Counted from the first letter of the stretch, positions 16,239-24,283 are shown. The stretch: DNA of 38,648 bases from an uncultured Butyrivibrio sp. (GCA_946623755.1 CAMORK010000020.1:1-38648); one strand, 5' to 3'. A program made the numbers and translations. Notes: a model not told the origin generated them from the letters alone.

Positions 16239-17103
16239 CAGTGGCTTAAAGAAACACAGAATAATAAGAAAAGGTGTTCAGGCAGGATGGGGAATCCTTT
16301 CGAATGCCCATTTCAAGGGCTTTCTTACAGCGTCTATCTATAAGGGACCGCTCAAGAATTTCTGCGTTCCGGGGATGAACTGCTACTCGTGTCCCGGGGC
16401 TCTCGGAGCATGCCCGATCGGAGCTATGCAGTCCGTCTTTGACGCCAGGAAAAGAAAATTCGCCTTTTATGTAGTCGGGTATCTTGCTGCAATAGGGCTT
16501 TTGGTGGGAAGGTTCATCTGCGGATGGCTGTGCCTGTTTGGCCTTATTGAAGAACTTCTGTATATGATACCGACTCCCAAGATCAAGGTGCCCAAGAAGG
16601 TTGACAAGGTTCTCAGATACTTTAAGTATGTATTTCTCTTCCTGTTTGTTTTTGCGCTTCCGTTCTTTTACAGGACAGAGCTGGGAACGGGAGATCCGTT
16701 CTTTTGTAAATACATATGCCCTGTCGGAACCCTGGAGGCAGGAATACCGCTTGTCCTTCTGGATAGTTCACTGAAAACCGCAATCGGAGCACTATTCAGG
16801 TGGAAAATGGCGATTCTTATCAGCTGCATTCTGGCTTCAATCTTTATATACAGGCCTTTTTGCAAATATGTATGCCCTCTCGGAGCGTTTTATTCCCTGT
16901 TCCAGAAGGTGAGTTTTCTGAAGATGTCTTTTGACGAAAAAGCGTGTGTGCATTGCGGAACCTGTGCGAGAACCTGTAAGATGAATGTCAACCCTGTCAA
17001 GAACCCCAACAGCACAGAGTGCATAAGATGCGGTGAGTGCGTAAAAGCTTGCCCTAAGAGCGCGCTTAAGTTTAATGTAATCGAAAAAAGAAAAAAGTGT
17101 TGA
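16231..17103 (+). CDS. Polyferredoxin-like 4Fe-4S membrane protein (NapH/YccM type)
   Basis: A protein of 290 residues with about four membrane segments. Early Cys motifs are GMNCYSCPGALGACPIGA (about 48-64), and the repeated membrane motifs CKYICPVGT and CKYVCPLGA are typical of NapH/RdxA-like electron carriers. The C-terminal domain has two classic clusters: Cys239, 242, 245 and 249, then Cys264, 267, 270 and 274. I start it at TTG 16231, where GGAG lies 10 bases upstream and the frame overlaps the micro-protein gene by 8 bp. It probably passes electrons across the membrane to the lipoprotein thioredoxin. The stop overlaps the -35 box of the infC promoter. Confidence 0.88.
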   Translation: MADSGLKKHRIIRKGVQAGWGILSNAHFKGFLTASIYKGPLKNFCVPGMNCYSCPGALGACPIGAMQSVFDARKRKFAFYVVGYLAAIGLLVGRFICGWLCLFGLIEELLYMIPTPKIKVPKKVDKVLRYFKYVFLFLFVFALPFFYRTELGTGDPFFCKYICPVGTLEAGIPLVLLDSSLKTAIGALFRWKMAILISCILASIFIYRPFCKYVCPLGAFYSLFQKVSFLKMSFDEKACVHCGTCARTCKMNVNPVKNPNSTECIRCGECVKACPKSALKFNVIEKRKKC

Positions 17104-17128
17104 CATGAGCTTTTCATTGTGTTAAATT
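17100..17128 (+). promoter_or_regulatory. Promoter of the infC-rpmI-rplT operon
   Basis: A perfect -35 TTGACA (17100-17105), a 17-bp spacer and -10 TAAATT (17123-17128). The -35 overlaps the last codons of the upstream 4Fe-4S gene. Transcription from about 17135 would include the whole attenuator leader. Confidence 0.75.
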
Positions 17129-17134
17129 ATATCA

Positions 17135-17275
17135 GTATTTGAAAACAAAGCAGAGTATCCACTCTCACCCTGCGGCACAGCCAGTAGCGGTTAATATCTT
17201 TTCAAATCCAAGCCGTGGCGCGAGGATTATGTGATTGATTTTAGTGGATACATTTGCGAATGTATCCATTTTTTT
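17135..17275 (+). promoter_or_regulatory. infC operon leader with terminator/antiterminator switch (L20-leader type)
   Basis: A leader of about 160 bases lies between the promoter and infC. Near its 5' end GTATCCACT (17155-17163) is the exact complement of AGTGGATAC (17243-17251), which is part of the left arm of the terminator at 17245-17275. Pairing of the early segment with this arm (9 bp) and folding of the terminator (10 bp) exclude each other. Between them lies a GC-rich segment with GCGGCACAGCC. In Bacillus the same operon is controlled by ribosomal protein L20 binding its leader and causing premature termination. The same logic fits here; I cannot confirm the L20 site. Confidence 0.75.
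17245..17275 (+). terminator. Attenuator terminator upstream of infC
   Basis: TGGATACATT (17245-17254) and AATGTATCCA (17259-17268) form a perfect 10-bp stem with a TGCG loop, followed by seven Ts. It lies 23 bp before the infC start and would stop transcription in the leader unless the left arm is captured by 17155-17163. Confidence 0.88.
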
Positions 17276-17297
17276 ATTCATTTTGGAGGGTAAAGCC

Positions 17298-17807
17298 ATT
17301 AGCGAGTTATTTATTAACGAACAGATCAGAGCTAAAGAGGTCCGTGTAATTGGTATTGAGGGAGATCAGCTTGGTGTTATGTCTATTCAGGACGCCAGGA
17401 AGATCGCAGAAGACGAGGGCGTTGACCTTGTCATGATAGCTCCAACTGCTAAGCCACCTGTTTGCAGAGTAGTTGACTATGGTAAATTCAAGTATGAGCA
17501 GCTTCGCAAGGAGAAGGAAGCACGTAAGAAACAGAAGACTGTTGAGATCAAGGAGATCAGACTTTCTCCCAACATTGATACAAACGATCTTAATACTAAG
17601 GTAAACGCTGCCAAGAAATTCCTTGAGAAAGGAAACAGAGTTAAGATCACACTTCGTTTCCGCGGACGTGAGATGGCACATATGGGCGCCAGCGTTCATA
17701 TTCTCACAGATTTTGCAGAGGCACTTGCCGATGTTGCTGTTGTTGAGAAACAGCCCAAGGTTGAGGGACGTTCAATGACCATGTTCCTTGCCGAGAAAAA
17801 GAACTGA
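17298..17807 (+). CDS. infC: Translation initiation factor IF-3, ATT start codon
   Basis: A protein of 169 residues that keeps the 30S subunit free and checks start-codon pairing. The sequence beginning ISELFINEQIRAKEVRVIG is the normal N-terminus of IF-3, and later motifs (APTAKPPVCRVVDYGKFKYEQ, KKFLEKGNRVKITLRFRGRE) confirm the family. The first family residue is encoded by ATT at 17298-17300, with GGAGGG seven bases upstream. No ATG, GTG or TTG lies at this place, and the nearest in-frame TTG upstream (17235) is in the terminator region. An ATT start is well known for infC and lets IF-3 repress its own translation, since it discriminates against non-standard starts. The L35 and L20 genes follow, as is usual. 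Confidence 0.95.
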   Translation: MSELFINEQIRAKEVRVIGIEGDQLGVMSIQDARKIAEDEGVDLVMIAPTAKPPVCRVVDYGKFKYEQLRKEKEARKKQKTVEIKEIRLSPNIDTNDLNTKVNAAKKFLEKGNRVKITLRFRGREMAHMGASVHILTDFAEALADVAVVEKQPKVEGRSMTMFLAEKKN

Positions 17808-17839
17808 TCATTAGCCATAAATATTTGGTTAAAGATAAA

Positions 17840-17877
17840 TATGATATAGGTCAATACAGAGAAATCCGTATATCATA
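17840..17877 (+). promoter_or_regulatory. Stem-loop between infC and rpmI
   Basis: TATGATATA (17840-17848) is the exact reverse complement of TATATCATA (17869-17877), giving a 9-bp stem with a 20-base loop. It ends about 20 bp before the AGGAGG site of rpmI. In Escherichia coli L20 represses rpmI through RNA structures in this gap; whether this AU-rich hairpin acts similarly is unknown. The six or so As after it make it unlike a terminator. Confidence 0.5.
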
Positions 17878-17907
17878 AAAAAGCGTAAAGTATAGGAGGA
17901 AATAGCA

Positions 17908-18105
17908 ATGCTGAAGATGAAAACAAAGAGAGCAGCTGCCAAGAGATTCAAGGTTACAGGCACAGGTAAGCTCATGAGAAACAAAGCGTATAAGCGCCAC
18001 ATCTTAACAAAGAAGTCCACAAAGAGAAAGAGAAATCTTAGACATGCCGGACTTGTTGACGCTACTAATGTTAAGACAATGAAGCAGATTCTTCCTTATG
18101 CATAA
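17908..18105 (+). CDS. rpmI: 50S ribosomal protein L35
   Basis: A protein of 65 residues, very basic, with the family start [20 protein letters not shown] and the motif [21 protein letters not shown]. Length is normal for L35. AGGAGG lies eight to nine bases upstream. It sits in the conserved order infC-rpmI-rplT and is built into the large ribosomal subunit. Confidence 0.97.
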   Translation: MLKMKTKRAAAKRFKVTGTGKLMRNKAYKRHILTKKSTKRKRNLRHAGLVDATNVKTMKQILPYA

Positions 18106-18166
18106 TTTTTTGCAGGAAGAAACTTAAGTCAGGTATATTTTTGATTATTTATAGGAGGATTTAAAG

Positions 18167-18523
18167 ATGGCAAGAGTTAAAGGCGCATTAAATGCCAAGA
18201 AGAAGCACAATAGAGTACTTAAGCTCGCAAAGGGCTATAGAGGAGCAAGATCAAAGCAGTACAGAGTTGCTAAGCAGTCTGTTATGAGAGCTCTTACTTC
18301 AGCATTCGCTGGACGTAAGCAGAAGAAGAGAGATATGAGATCTCTTTGGATCACACGTATCAACGCTGCAGCAAGAATCAATGGTCTTTCATACAGCAAC
18401 ATGATGCACGGCCTCAAGCTTGCAGGTGTTGACATCAACAGAAAGATGCTTGCAGAGCTTGCAGTTAACGATCCTGATGGATTCAAGACACTTGCAGAGC
18501 TTGCAAAAGAGAAGATCGCATAA
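18167..18523 (+). CDS. rplT: 50S ribosomal protein L20
   Basis: A protein of 118 residues. [26 protein letters not shown].. is the RNA-binding N-terminal extension, followed by [21 protein letters not shown] and [13 protein letters not shown] motifs of L20. L20 binds 23S rRNA early in assembly and in Firmicutes represses its own operon by acting on the leader, which here is at 17135-17275. AGGAGG precedes the start, and a strong terminator follows at 18572-18607. Confidence 0.97.
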   Translation: MARVKGALNAKKKHNRVLKLAKGYRGARSKQYRVAKQSVMRALTSAFAGRKQKKRDMRSLWITRINAAARINGLSYSNMMHGLKLAGVDINRKMLAELAVNDPDGFKTLAELAKEKIA

Positions 18524-18541
18524 TAATATCGGAAACTTATA

Positions 18542-18570
18542 TTGAATAAATAGTTTTTTGATAGTAAAAT
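18542..18570 (+). promoter_or_regulatory. Probable promoter of pepD, abutting the rplT terminator
   Basis: TTGAAT (18542-18547), a 17-bp spacer and TAAAAT (18565-18570). The expected start, about 18577, lies inside the left arm of the rplT terminator (18572-18583). Transcripts starting here would lack the first bases of that arm and so form a shorter hairpin, while read-through from rplT would form the whole one. Confidence 0.55.
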
Positions 18571-18571
18571 T

Positions 18572-18607
18572 AAGGAGTCTGAAGATCAAATTTCAGATTC
18601 CTTTTTT
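18572..18607 (+). terminator. Terminator of the infC-rpmI-rplT operon
   Basis: AAGGAGTCTGAA (18572-18583) pairs with TTCAGATTCCTT (18592-18603) over 12 pairs with one G-U, an 8-base loop, and a run of Ts to 18607. It lies 49 bp after the rplT stop. Confidence 0.92.
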
Positions 18608-18637
18608 ATTTGAAAATTGCAGAACGGAGGCAATATT

Positions 18638-20080
18638 ATGGCACTTGAGAATTTACAGCCACAGGAAGTATTTACTTTTTTTGAAAAGCTGTGCAGCATT
18701 CCGCACGGCTCATATAATCTTAAGCAGATAAGCGACTATCTCGTTTCTTTTGCCAAAGAGAGAAATCTTGAAGTTATCCAGGATGAGGAGCTCAATGTTA
18801 TCATCAAGGCTCCCGGAACTGCAGGATATGAGGATAAAGAGCCTGTGATCCTTCAGGGACACATGGATATGGTCGCAGTTAAGAATGACGATGCAGATAT
18901 TGATATGAAGACGGAAGGGCTCAGAGTTACAACAGACGGGGAATATGTCTGGGCTGAGGGCACAAGTCTTGGAGGAGACGATGGCATTGCTGTTGCTTAC
19001 TGCCTTGCACTTCTTGATTCAAAGACGATTCCTCATCCTCCGCTTGAAGTTGTTATCACAACCAATGAAGAGACAGGTATGGAAGGTGCAGCTGCAATAG
19101 ATCTTTCCGGTCTTAAGAGCAAGAAGATGATCAACATCGACAATGAGGTAGAGGGACAGTTTATTACAAGCTGTGCAGGAGGAGCCCGTGTTTACTCAAG
19201 GATTCCTGTTACAAGAGATGTGACGTATACCGGAGCCGGAGTTTTAAATGTTAAAGTTGAAGGCCTTTTGGGTGGACATTCCGGTGAGATGATTAAATGC
19301 GGAAGAGGAAATGCAAACATTATTCTTGCCAGAACTCTCTTGGAAGCCTCTGATAAAGTGAAACTTAACCTTATCAGCTTTGACGGAGGAAGTGCGGACA
19401 ATGCAATACCTTCATCAGCTATGGCTCAGATTGTTATCGGAAAGAGCGATATTGATACATTTAAGGACAGTGTGTCTTTCTCTGAGGCAGCGATAAAGGG
19501 TGAGCTTGAGGTCAAGGATCCCGGACTTAAGATAACCGTAAGCGAGACGGCCGGCTCTTTTGATAAGGCAGTATCTGATGAGAATACAAAGAATGTACTT
19601 ACCATGATATGTACCATGCCTGATGGAGTACAGGCTATGAGTTCAGCTGTTGAGGGGCTTGTCGAGACATCACTTAACCTCGGAATTGTTGCGACAAAAG
19701 ATGGAGTGATAACTGTTGAACAGTCTGTAAGAAGCAGTGTTGAATCTTCCAAGGATTTCCTTATCAGGAAGGTCAGAACCATTTCGGAAATGTTTGGCGG
19801 AAAAGTTGAAGTCGGAGGCAATTATCCGGGATGGAAATTCAGACAGTCATCAGAATTAAGAGACCACATGGTGGCTGTTTACAGAGATATGTACGGCAAG
19901 GATCCCAAGATTGAAGCAATCCACGCGGGTCTTGAATGCGGGCTCCTTAGCGAAAAGATCAAAGATCTTGACTGTATTTCAATAGGCCCCGACATGGAAG
20001 ACATTCACTCACCAAAAGAGAGATTGTCAGTTAAGTCCACTGCAAATGTATGGGAATATCTGAAGGCTGTTTTAAAGTGA
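18638..20080 (+). CDS. pepD: Aminoacyl-histidine dipeptidase (M20 family)
   Basis: A protein of 480 residues, the usual length for PepD. I use ATG 18638 with GGAGG seven bases upstream; the TTG at 18617 precedes that site. Metal-site motifs of M20 peptidases are clear: LQGHMDMVA, GTSLGGDDGIAVAY (bridging Asp), TTNEETGMEGA (catalytic Glu and metal Glu), IDNEVEGQF, and the dimerisation-domain motif GGHSGEMIKCGRGN, with a late metal His in GPDMEDIHSPKER. It hydrolyses dipeptides such as Xaa-His (carnosine-like) in the cytoplasm; there is no signal peptide. The TetR regulator follows after 30 bp and the alpha-galactosidase after that, so the three could share a transcript even though their roles differ. 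Confidence 0.93.
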   Translation: MALENLQPQEVFTFFEKLCSIPHGSYNLKQISDYLVSFAKERNLEVIQDEELNVIIKAPGTAGYEDKEPVILQGHMDMVAVKNDDADIDMKTEGLRVTTDGEYVWAEGTSLGGDDGIAVAYCLALLDSKTIPHPPLEVVITTNEETGMEGAAAIDLSGLKSKKMINIDNEVEGQFITSCAGGARVYSRIPVTRDVTYTGAGVLNVKVEGLLGGHSGEMIKCGRGNANIILARTLLEASDKVKLNLISFDGGSADNAIPSSAMAQIVIGKSDIDTFKDSVSFSEAAIKGELEVKDPGLKITVSETAGSFDKAVSDENTKNVLTMICTMPDGVQAMSSAVEGLVETSLNLGIVATKDGVITVEQSVRSSVESSKDFLIRKVRTISEMFGGKVEVGGNYPGWKFRQSSELRDHMVAVYRDMYGKDPKIEAIHAGLECGLLSEKIKDLDCISIGPDMEDIHSPKERLSVKSTANVWEYLKAVLK

Positions 20081-20110
20081 TCAAAACGGGGATGCATTAG
20101 GAGGTGTTAC

Positions 20111-20671
20111 ATGAATTCAACCAGAAAAAGTATTATGGATGCTGTTGTTGTTCTTTTCAATGAAAAGGGCATGAAATTTACAATGGATGACATTTCAAAA
20201 CTTCTTCACATCAGCAAGAAGACTATATATAAGGAGTTTAACGACAAGGACGAGCTCTTTTACGCTACTGTTGATTACGGCTTTGCAGCAATCAAACAGA
20301 AAGAGGCTGAGATAATTGCCGACGATTCACTGGACCTTGTTGATAAGATCTCAAAGGTTATAGTATGTCTTCCCGATAATTACAGAAATATCGATTTCAG
20401 ACAGGTTTATCAGCTAAGGGATAAGTTTCCTGTTGTATATAACAGGATTGCCGGTAAGATTGAGACCGACTGGGGAGAAACCGAAAGACTTCTGGAAGAA
20501 GCCATGGACAAGGGTCTTATCAAAAAGGTTCCGATCCCTGTGATCAAGCTGACCATTGAGGGTGCCATTGAGAAGTTCCTCAGCACCAAGGAGCTGGCTA
20601 AGACTCATGTTACATACGAGGAGTCCCTTAACAGCATGATCGATATCATAATCAACGGACTGCGCGTCTGA
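20111..20671 (+). CDS. TetR/AcrR family transcriptional regulator
   Basis: A protein of 186 residues. The N-terminal helix-turn-helix is typical: AVVVLFNEKGMKFTMDDISKLLHISKKTIYKEFNDKDELF (about residues 12-51 overall), with the usual Y-x-x-F at the end of the recognition helix. The C-terminal ligand domain has no recognisable signature. AGGAGG is well placed before the ATG. It lies between pepD and the alpha-galactosidase with gaps of 30 and 22 bp, so it may be cotranscribed with both and could be autoregulatory; no clear palindromic operator was seen upstream. The ligand is unknown. Confidence 0.9.
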   Translation: MNSTRKSIMDAVVVLFNEKGMKFTMDDISKLLHISKKTIYKEFNDKDELFYATVDYGFAAIKQKEAEIIADDSLDLVDKISKVIVCLPDNYRNIDFRQVYQLRDKFPVVYNRIAGKIETDWGETERLLEEAMDKGLIKKVPIPVIKLTIEGAIEKFLSTKELAKTHVTYEESLNSMIDIIINGLRV

Positions 20672-20693
20672 TGCATCTTTTGGAGGGGTAATA

Positions 20694-23087
20694 ATGATCT
20701 ACGCAGATGGAAAGATATTTCTTTTACAAACCATGAACACATCCTATCTGTTTCGAAAGACTGAAACGGGACATCTTGAGCATATTCATTACGGTGGTTC
20801 GATTTATTCGGTTGAGACTTATGACAGACTAAGGACAGAAATAGATTTAGAGGCAGCTGACAAAGAAATTCTTGAAAAAACAGTTGTTGCCATGGCACCC
20901 AAGCACTACAACGGCGGTGGCAATATGAACTACTATGACGATGAGCATCCAAACTTCTGCCTTGAAATGATGGGGCTGGAGTTCTCATCCTTTGGTAAGG
21001 GCGATATCAGAGAGCCAATGATCGAGCTTACATATTCTGATGGCAATAACACTGTGGATTTTCTTTTTGAAGATTATGAGGTCAGAAAGGGCAAAATGGC
21101 TCTTGAGAGCCTTCCGTCTTCATATGATGATACAGACAGTGCAGAGCAGCTGATCATAAAGCTTTCAGACAAGGGATACGGAACAAAACTTAAGCTGATC
21201 TATACAGTATTTCCTGATTGTGATTCCATCACAAGAAGCGCTGTTCTTACCAATGAGGGAGAGGGCGATGTAAGGATAGACAGGATACTCAGTTCTTCTG
21301 TGGACTTTTATGATACGGGACTTAAGTTCACATCCTTCCATGGCAGATGGGCATATGAGATGGAGAGGTCTGAAGCAATCTGCAAGGCAGGCAAGATTGT
21401 GTCCGAGGAGCTTGCAGCAGGTGAATCCGGATCAAGATCTAACCCCTTTGTTATGATAAGTGCTCCCGAAACAGATGAGAATAACGGTGACTGCTATGGA
21501 TTTAATCTGATCTACAGCGGCAATCACTATGAGGCTCTTTCATCCAACGGCTGCAGTATCAGCAGATTTGTTTCGGGCATTCAGCCTGCAGGATTTTCGT
21601 GGATACTGTCAAAAGGTGATAGGTTTGAAACTCCCGAGGCAGTGATGACATATTCAAACCGTGGATTTAACGGCATGAGCAGGAAAATGCACAGGTTTGT
21701 TAAAAAGCATATTGTGAGAGGTGCGTGGCGTGACAGAGAGCGCCCTATCCTCATCAACAGCTGGGAAGCCAATTACTTTAATTTCAACCAGGGCTCTCTT
21801 TTAAATCTTGCAAAAGAGGCGTCCAAGTGCGGAATTGAGCTCTTTGTAATGGATGATGGCTGGTTTGGAGAAAGAAACGATGACCACCGCTCCCTGGGCG
21901 ACTGGTATGAGAACAAGAAAAAGCTTCCGGGCGGAATAAAAGAGCTGGCAGAAAAGGTAAATAATCTGGGAATGCTCTTTGGCATATGGGTTGAGCCTGA
22001 GATGGTAAGTGAGAACTCTGAGCTTTACAAAGCGCACCCTGACTGGGCAGTTCAGGTGCCGGGGCATGCTCACTCCAAAGGAAGATTCCAGATGAACCTT
22101 GACCTTACAAGGACGGAGGTTCAGGACTATGTCATAGATTCAATGAAAAAGGTCTTTTCCGCAGGAAAAATATCTTACGTTAAGTGGGATATGAACAGGA
22201 TATTCTCTGATCGCTTCTCAACGGCGCTTTCTGCAGACAGGCAGGGAGAGTTCCAGCACAGATATTACCTTGGACTTTACAGGATCATGAAGGAGCTGAC
22301 AGAGAGCTTCCCGGACATCCTTTTTGAGGGCTGCTCTGCAGGCGGCAACAGGTTTGACCTTGGCATTCTCTCGTATTTTCCTCAGATTTGGGGAAGTGAT
22401 GACACAGATGCCTTTTGCAGACTGGATATTCAGAGAGGCTATAGTTACGGATATCCCGCCAATACAGTTGGCGCACATGTCTCGGCATGTCCAAATCATC
22501 AGACGCTTGGAAATGCAACACTTGAGACCAGATTTGAGATTGCTGCAGCAGGATGCTTTGGCTACGAATTGAACCTCTGTGATATGAATGAAGCTGACAA
22601 AAAGGTTATTTCTGATCAGGTGGAGTTCTACAAGAAATGGAGAGGTCTTTTCCAGTTTGGAGAATATTACAGACTTCCGGATGATGGATACATGATAGTG
22701 TCCGGGGACAAAAAGAAAGGGGTTGCCTTTGCGGTTGAGAGAAATATGACTCCAAACTGTGACTACAGGTGCATTAAGGCGCTTGGCCTTGATGACAGTG
22801 CAGTATACTGTGTCACAAACAGAGTTGTACCGCTGAGCGTGATGGATTTTGGAAGCCTTGTTAATACCATGGCACCCGTTCATGTCAAGCAGGATGGAAT
22901 TATCCATCACCTTATTGATAAGTTTACGAACTTCAATGGGGAGGAGCAGAAGGATACTGCAACAGGTGCAGCGCTGAAAACCCGCGGGCTTTCGCTCAAC
23001 GCCTCCTTTGGCGGAACCGGATACAGTCAGGGCACCAGGATCATGAGAAGCGGTGACACAAGACTGTACCTTTTTGAAAAGCTTTAA
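20694..23087 (+). CDS. GH36 alpha-galactosidase
   Basis: A protein of 797 residues without a signal peptide, so probably cytoplasmic. The N-terminal beta-supersandwich is followed by the barrel from about residue 330. GH36 motifs include LFVMDDGWFGERNDDHRSLG, the nucleophile Asp499 in YVKWDMNR, CSAGGNRFD, and the acid/base Asp569 in WGSDDTDAF. The sequence HVSACPNHQTLG is also typical of the bacterial AgaA/RafA group. It removes terminal alpha-1,6-galactose from raffinose-type sugars or galactomannan fragments after uptake. The site GGAGGGG lies nine bases before the ATG. Its stop overlaps the stop of the convergent CDF gene by 3 bases, with no terminator between them. Confidence 0.94.
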   Translation: MIYADGKIFLLQTMNTSYLFRKTETGHLEHIHYGGSIYSVETYDRLRTEIDLEAADKEILEKTVVAMAPKHYNGGGNMNYYDDEHPNFCLEMMGLEFSSFGKGDIREPMIELTYSDGNNTVDFLFEDYEVRKGKMALESLPSSYDDTDSAEQLIIKLSDKGYGTKLKLIYTVFPDCDSITRSAVLTNEGEGDVRIDRILSSSVDFYDTGLKFTSFHGRWAYEMERSEAICKAGKIVSEELAAGESGSRSNPFVMISAPETDENNGDCYGFNLIYSGNHYEALSSNGCSISRFVSGIQPAGFSWILSKGDRFETPEAVMTYSNRGFNGMSRKMHRFVKKHIVRGAWRDRERPILINSWEANYFNFNQGSLLNLAKEASKCGIELFVMDDGWFGERNDDHRSLGDWYENKKKLPGGIKELAEKVNNLGMLFGIWVEPEMVSENSELYKAHPDWAVQVPGHAHSKGRFQMNLDLTRTEVQDYVIDSMKKVFSAGKISYVKWDMNRIFSDRFSTALSADRQGEFQHRYYLGLYRIMKELTESFPDILFEGCSAGGNRFDLGILSYFPQIWGSDDTDAFCRLDIQRGYSYGYPANTVGAHVSACPNHQTLGNATLETRFEIAAAGCFGYELNLCDMNEADKKVISDQVEFYKKWRGLFQFGEYYRLPDDGYMIVSGDKKKGVAFAVERNMTPNCDYRCIKALGLDDSAVYCVTNRVVPLSVMDFGSLVNTMAPVHVKQDGIIHHLIDKFTNFNGEEQKDTATGAALKTRGLSLNASFGGTGYSQGTRIMRSGDTRLYLFEKL

Positions 23088-24205
23088 TCGCTGTAGCTTA
23101 CATCCATGTTTGCATAAACTTCAAAATCGGGATAAGCTTCTTTTACAGCTTTGATAGCATTGTTAAACACATCCGTTTTGTTTGGTACGAAATCGATTAC
23201 CAGATCAAAGCGGATGTTCTTTTTTTCAAAATCAACAAAGAATCCGTGCATCTGAAGGACGTTGTCAAAGGATGAAACGATCTTTCTTACGTTGTTTCTG
23301 ACTTCTGTGATCCTCTCATCCTTGGTGTTTACGGAGTAGATACCGATTGAGATGATGGACACGTTGTGTTCCATATAGACTCTGTCCTGGATTTCTCTTG
23401 TTATCTCGTCAATCTTGTCGGCGGTAAAGGTGTCGGGAATTTCTATATGGACTGAAGCCATTACACGATCGGGACCGTAATCGCTGAATATGAGATCATA
23501 GGCGCCCTGAACGCCGTCTACATCAACGATCGTCCTCTTGACTGCAGTAGATACCGCTGAGTCTATACGCTCTCCTAAAATCTCACTTATAGTGTCACGA
23601 AGCATTTCAAGAGCTGATTTTATCATGATGATGGAGATTATTGCTCCGAGGTATGCCTCAACAGAAAGACCGGAAAAAATGAAGATAAAGGCAGCCACAA
23701 GGGTGGCGGCAGATATGATGGAATCAAATCTGGCGTCGGTACCTGATGCGACTAAAGATTCTGAAGACACCTTTTTACCGGTGTTTATAAAGAACTGTCC
23801 AAGCAGGAGTTTGACTACAACTGCGACAGCAACGATGATAAGTGTCACTGTGCCGTACTGGGCAGGGTCCGGGTGCAAAATGGATTTGCAGGATTCAACC
23901 AAAGAGGTAATGCCTGCATAGAGCACGATGATTGAGATTATCATGGCGCTTAAGTACTCGATCCTTCCGTATCCGTACGGGTGCTTTTTGTCGGGAGCCT
24001 TACCTGCTAGAGCAGTACCGATTATCGTGATGACGGATGAGAGCGCATCACTTAAGTTGTTAACAGCATCAAGTACGATAGCGATGGAACCTGATATCAG
24101 ACCCACAACCATCTTGAAACCGGCAAGAAGAATGTTTACCACAATGCCGATGATACTTGTTCTGATGATGACTTTGCCTCTTGTAACTACTTTTGAATCT
24201 GCCAT
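23084..24205 (-). CDS. Cation diffusion facilitator (CDF) metal transporter
   Basis: A protein of 373 residues with about six membrane segments, then a C-terminal dimerisation domain of about 160 residues, longer than in simple CDF proteins. Family motifs are VLDAVNNLSDALSS (metal-site Asp/Asn in helix 2), KKHPYGYGRIEYLSA, and SGTDARFDSIISAATL (the helix 5 HxxxD site reads D-A-R-F-D here). Replacement of the usual metal-site His by Asp in helix 5 is common in Mn- or Fe-type CDF branches, so manganese or iron export is more likely than zinc; this is an inference. I start at the ATG ending at 24205, which has GAGGGG upstream; the ATG at 24250 would place that site inside the gene. Confidence 0.9.
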   Translation of the reverse strand: MADSKVVTRGKVIIRTSIIGIVVNILLAGFKMVVGLISGSIAIVLDAVNNLSDALSSVITIIGTALAGKAPDKKHPYGYGRIEYLSAMIISIIVLYAGITSLVESCKSILHPDPAQYGTVTLIIVAVAVVVKLLLGQFFINTGKKVSSESLVASGTDARFDSIISAATLVAAFIFIFSGLSVEAYLGAIISIIMIKSALEMLRDTISEILGERIDSAVSTAVKRTIVDVDGVQGAYDLIFSDYGPDRVMASVHIEIPDTFTADKIDEITREIQDRVYMEHNVSIISIGIYSVNTKDERITEVRNNVRKIVSSFDNVLQMHGFFVDFEKKNIRFDLVIDFVPNKTDVFNNAIKAVKEAYPDFEVYANMDVSYSD

Positions 24206-24240
24206 ATATTCTGTCCCCTCAATTGTTCTTTGATTACTGA

Positions 24241-24246
24241 ATTGTA
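24241..24246 (-). promoter_or_regulatory. Possible extended -10 box for the CDF gene
   Basis: On the minus strand the sequence reads TG-G-TACAAT, an extended -10, with transcription expected to begin about 30 bases before the CDF start. The -35 region at 17 bp spacing (GTATGC) is poor, so the call rests on the extended -10 alone. Confidence 0.4.
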
Positions 24247-24254
24247 CCATGGTT

Positions 24255-24283
24255 TTGGCCCCGGCATACCATAATAATATAAA
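24255..24283 (+). promoter_or_regulatory. Possible promoter of the c-di-GMP gene cluster
   Basis: TTGGCC (24255-24260), a 17-bp spacer and TATAAA (24278-24283), 55 bp before the diguanylate cyclase start. It faces away from the CDF gene. A second AT-rich -10 candidate, TATGAT at 24285-24290, has no good -35. Confidence 0.45.

Noticed and set aside
17235-17297. Upstream extension of infC to a TTG
   Set aside because: The extension would be translated through the terminator hairpin and adds residues not found in IF-3; GGAGGG and ATT at 17298 fit the family exactly.
22218-22910. Minus-strand open frame of 230 codons
   Set aside because: It is antisense to the catalytic part of the GH36 gene, with no start signal.
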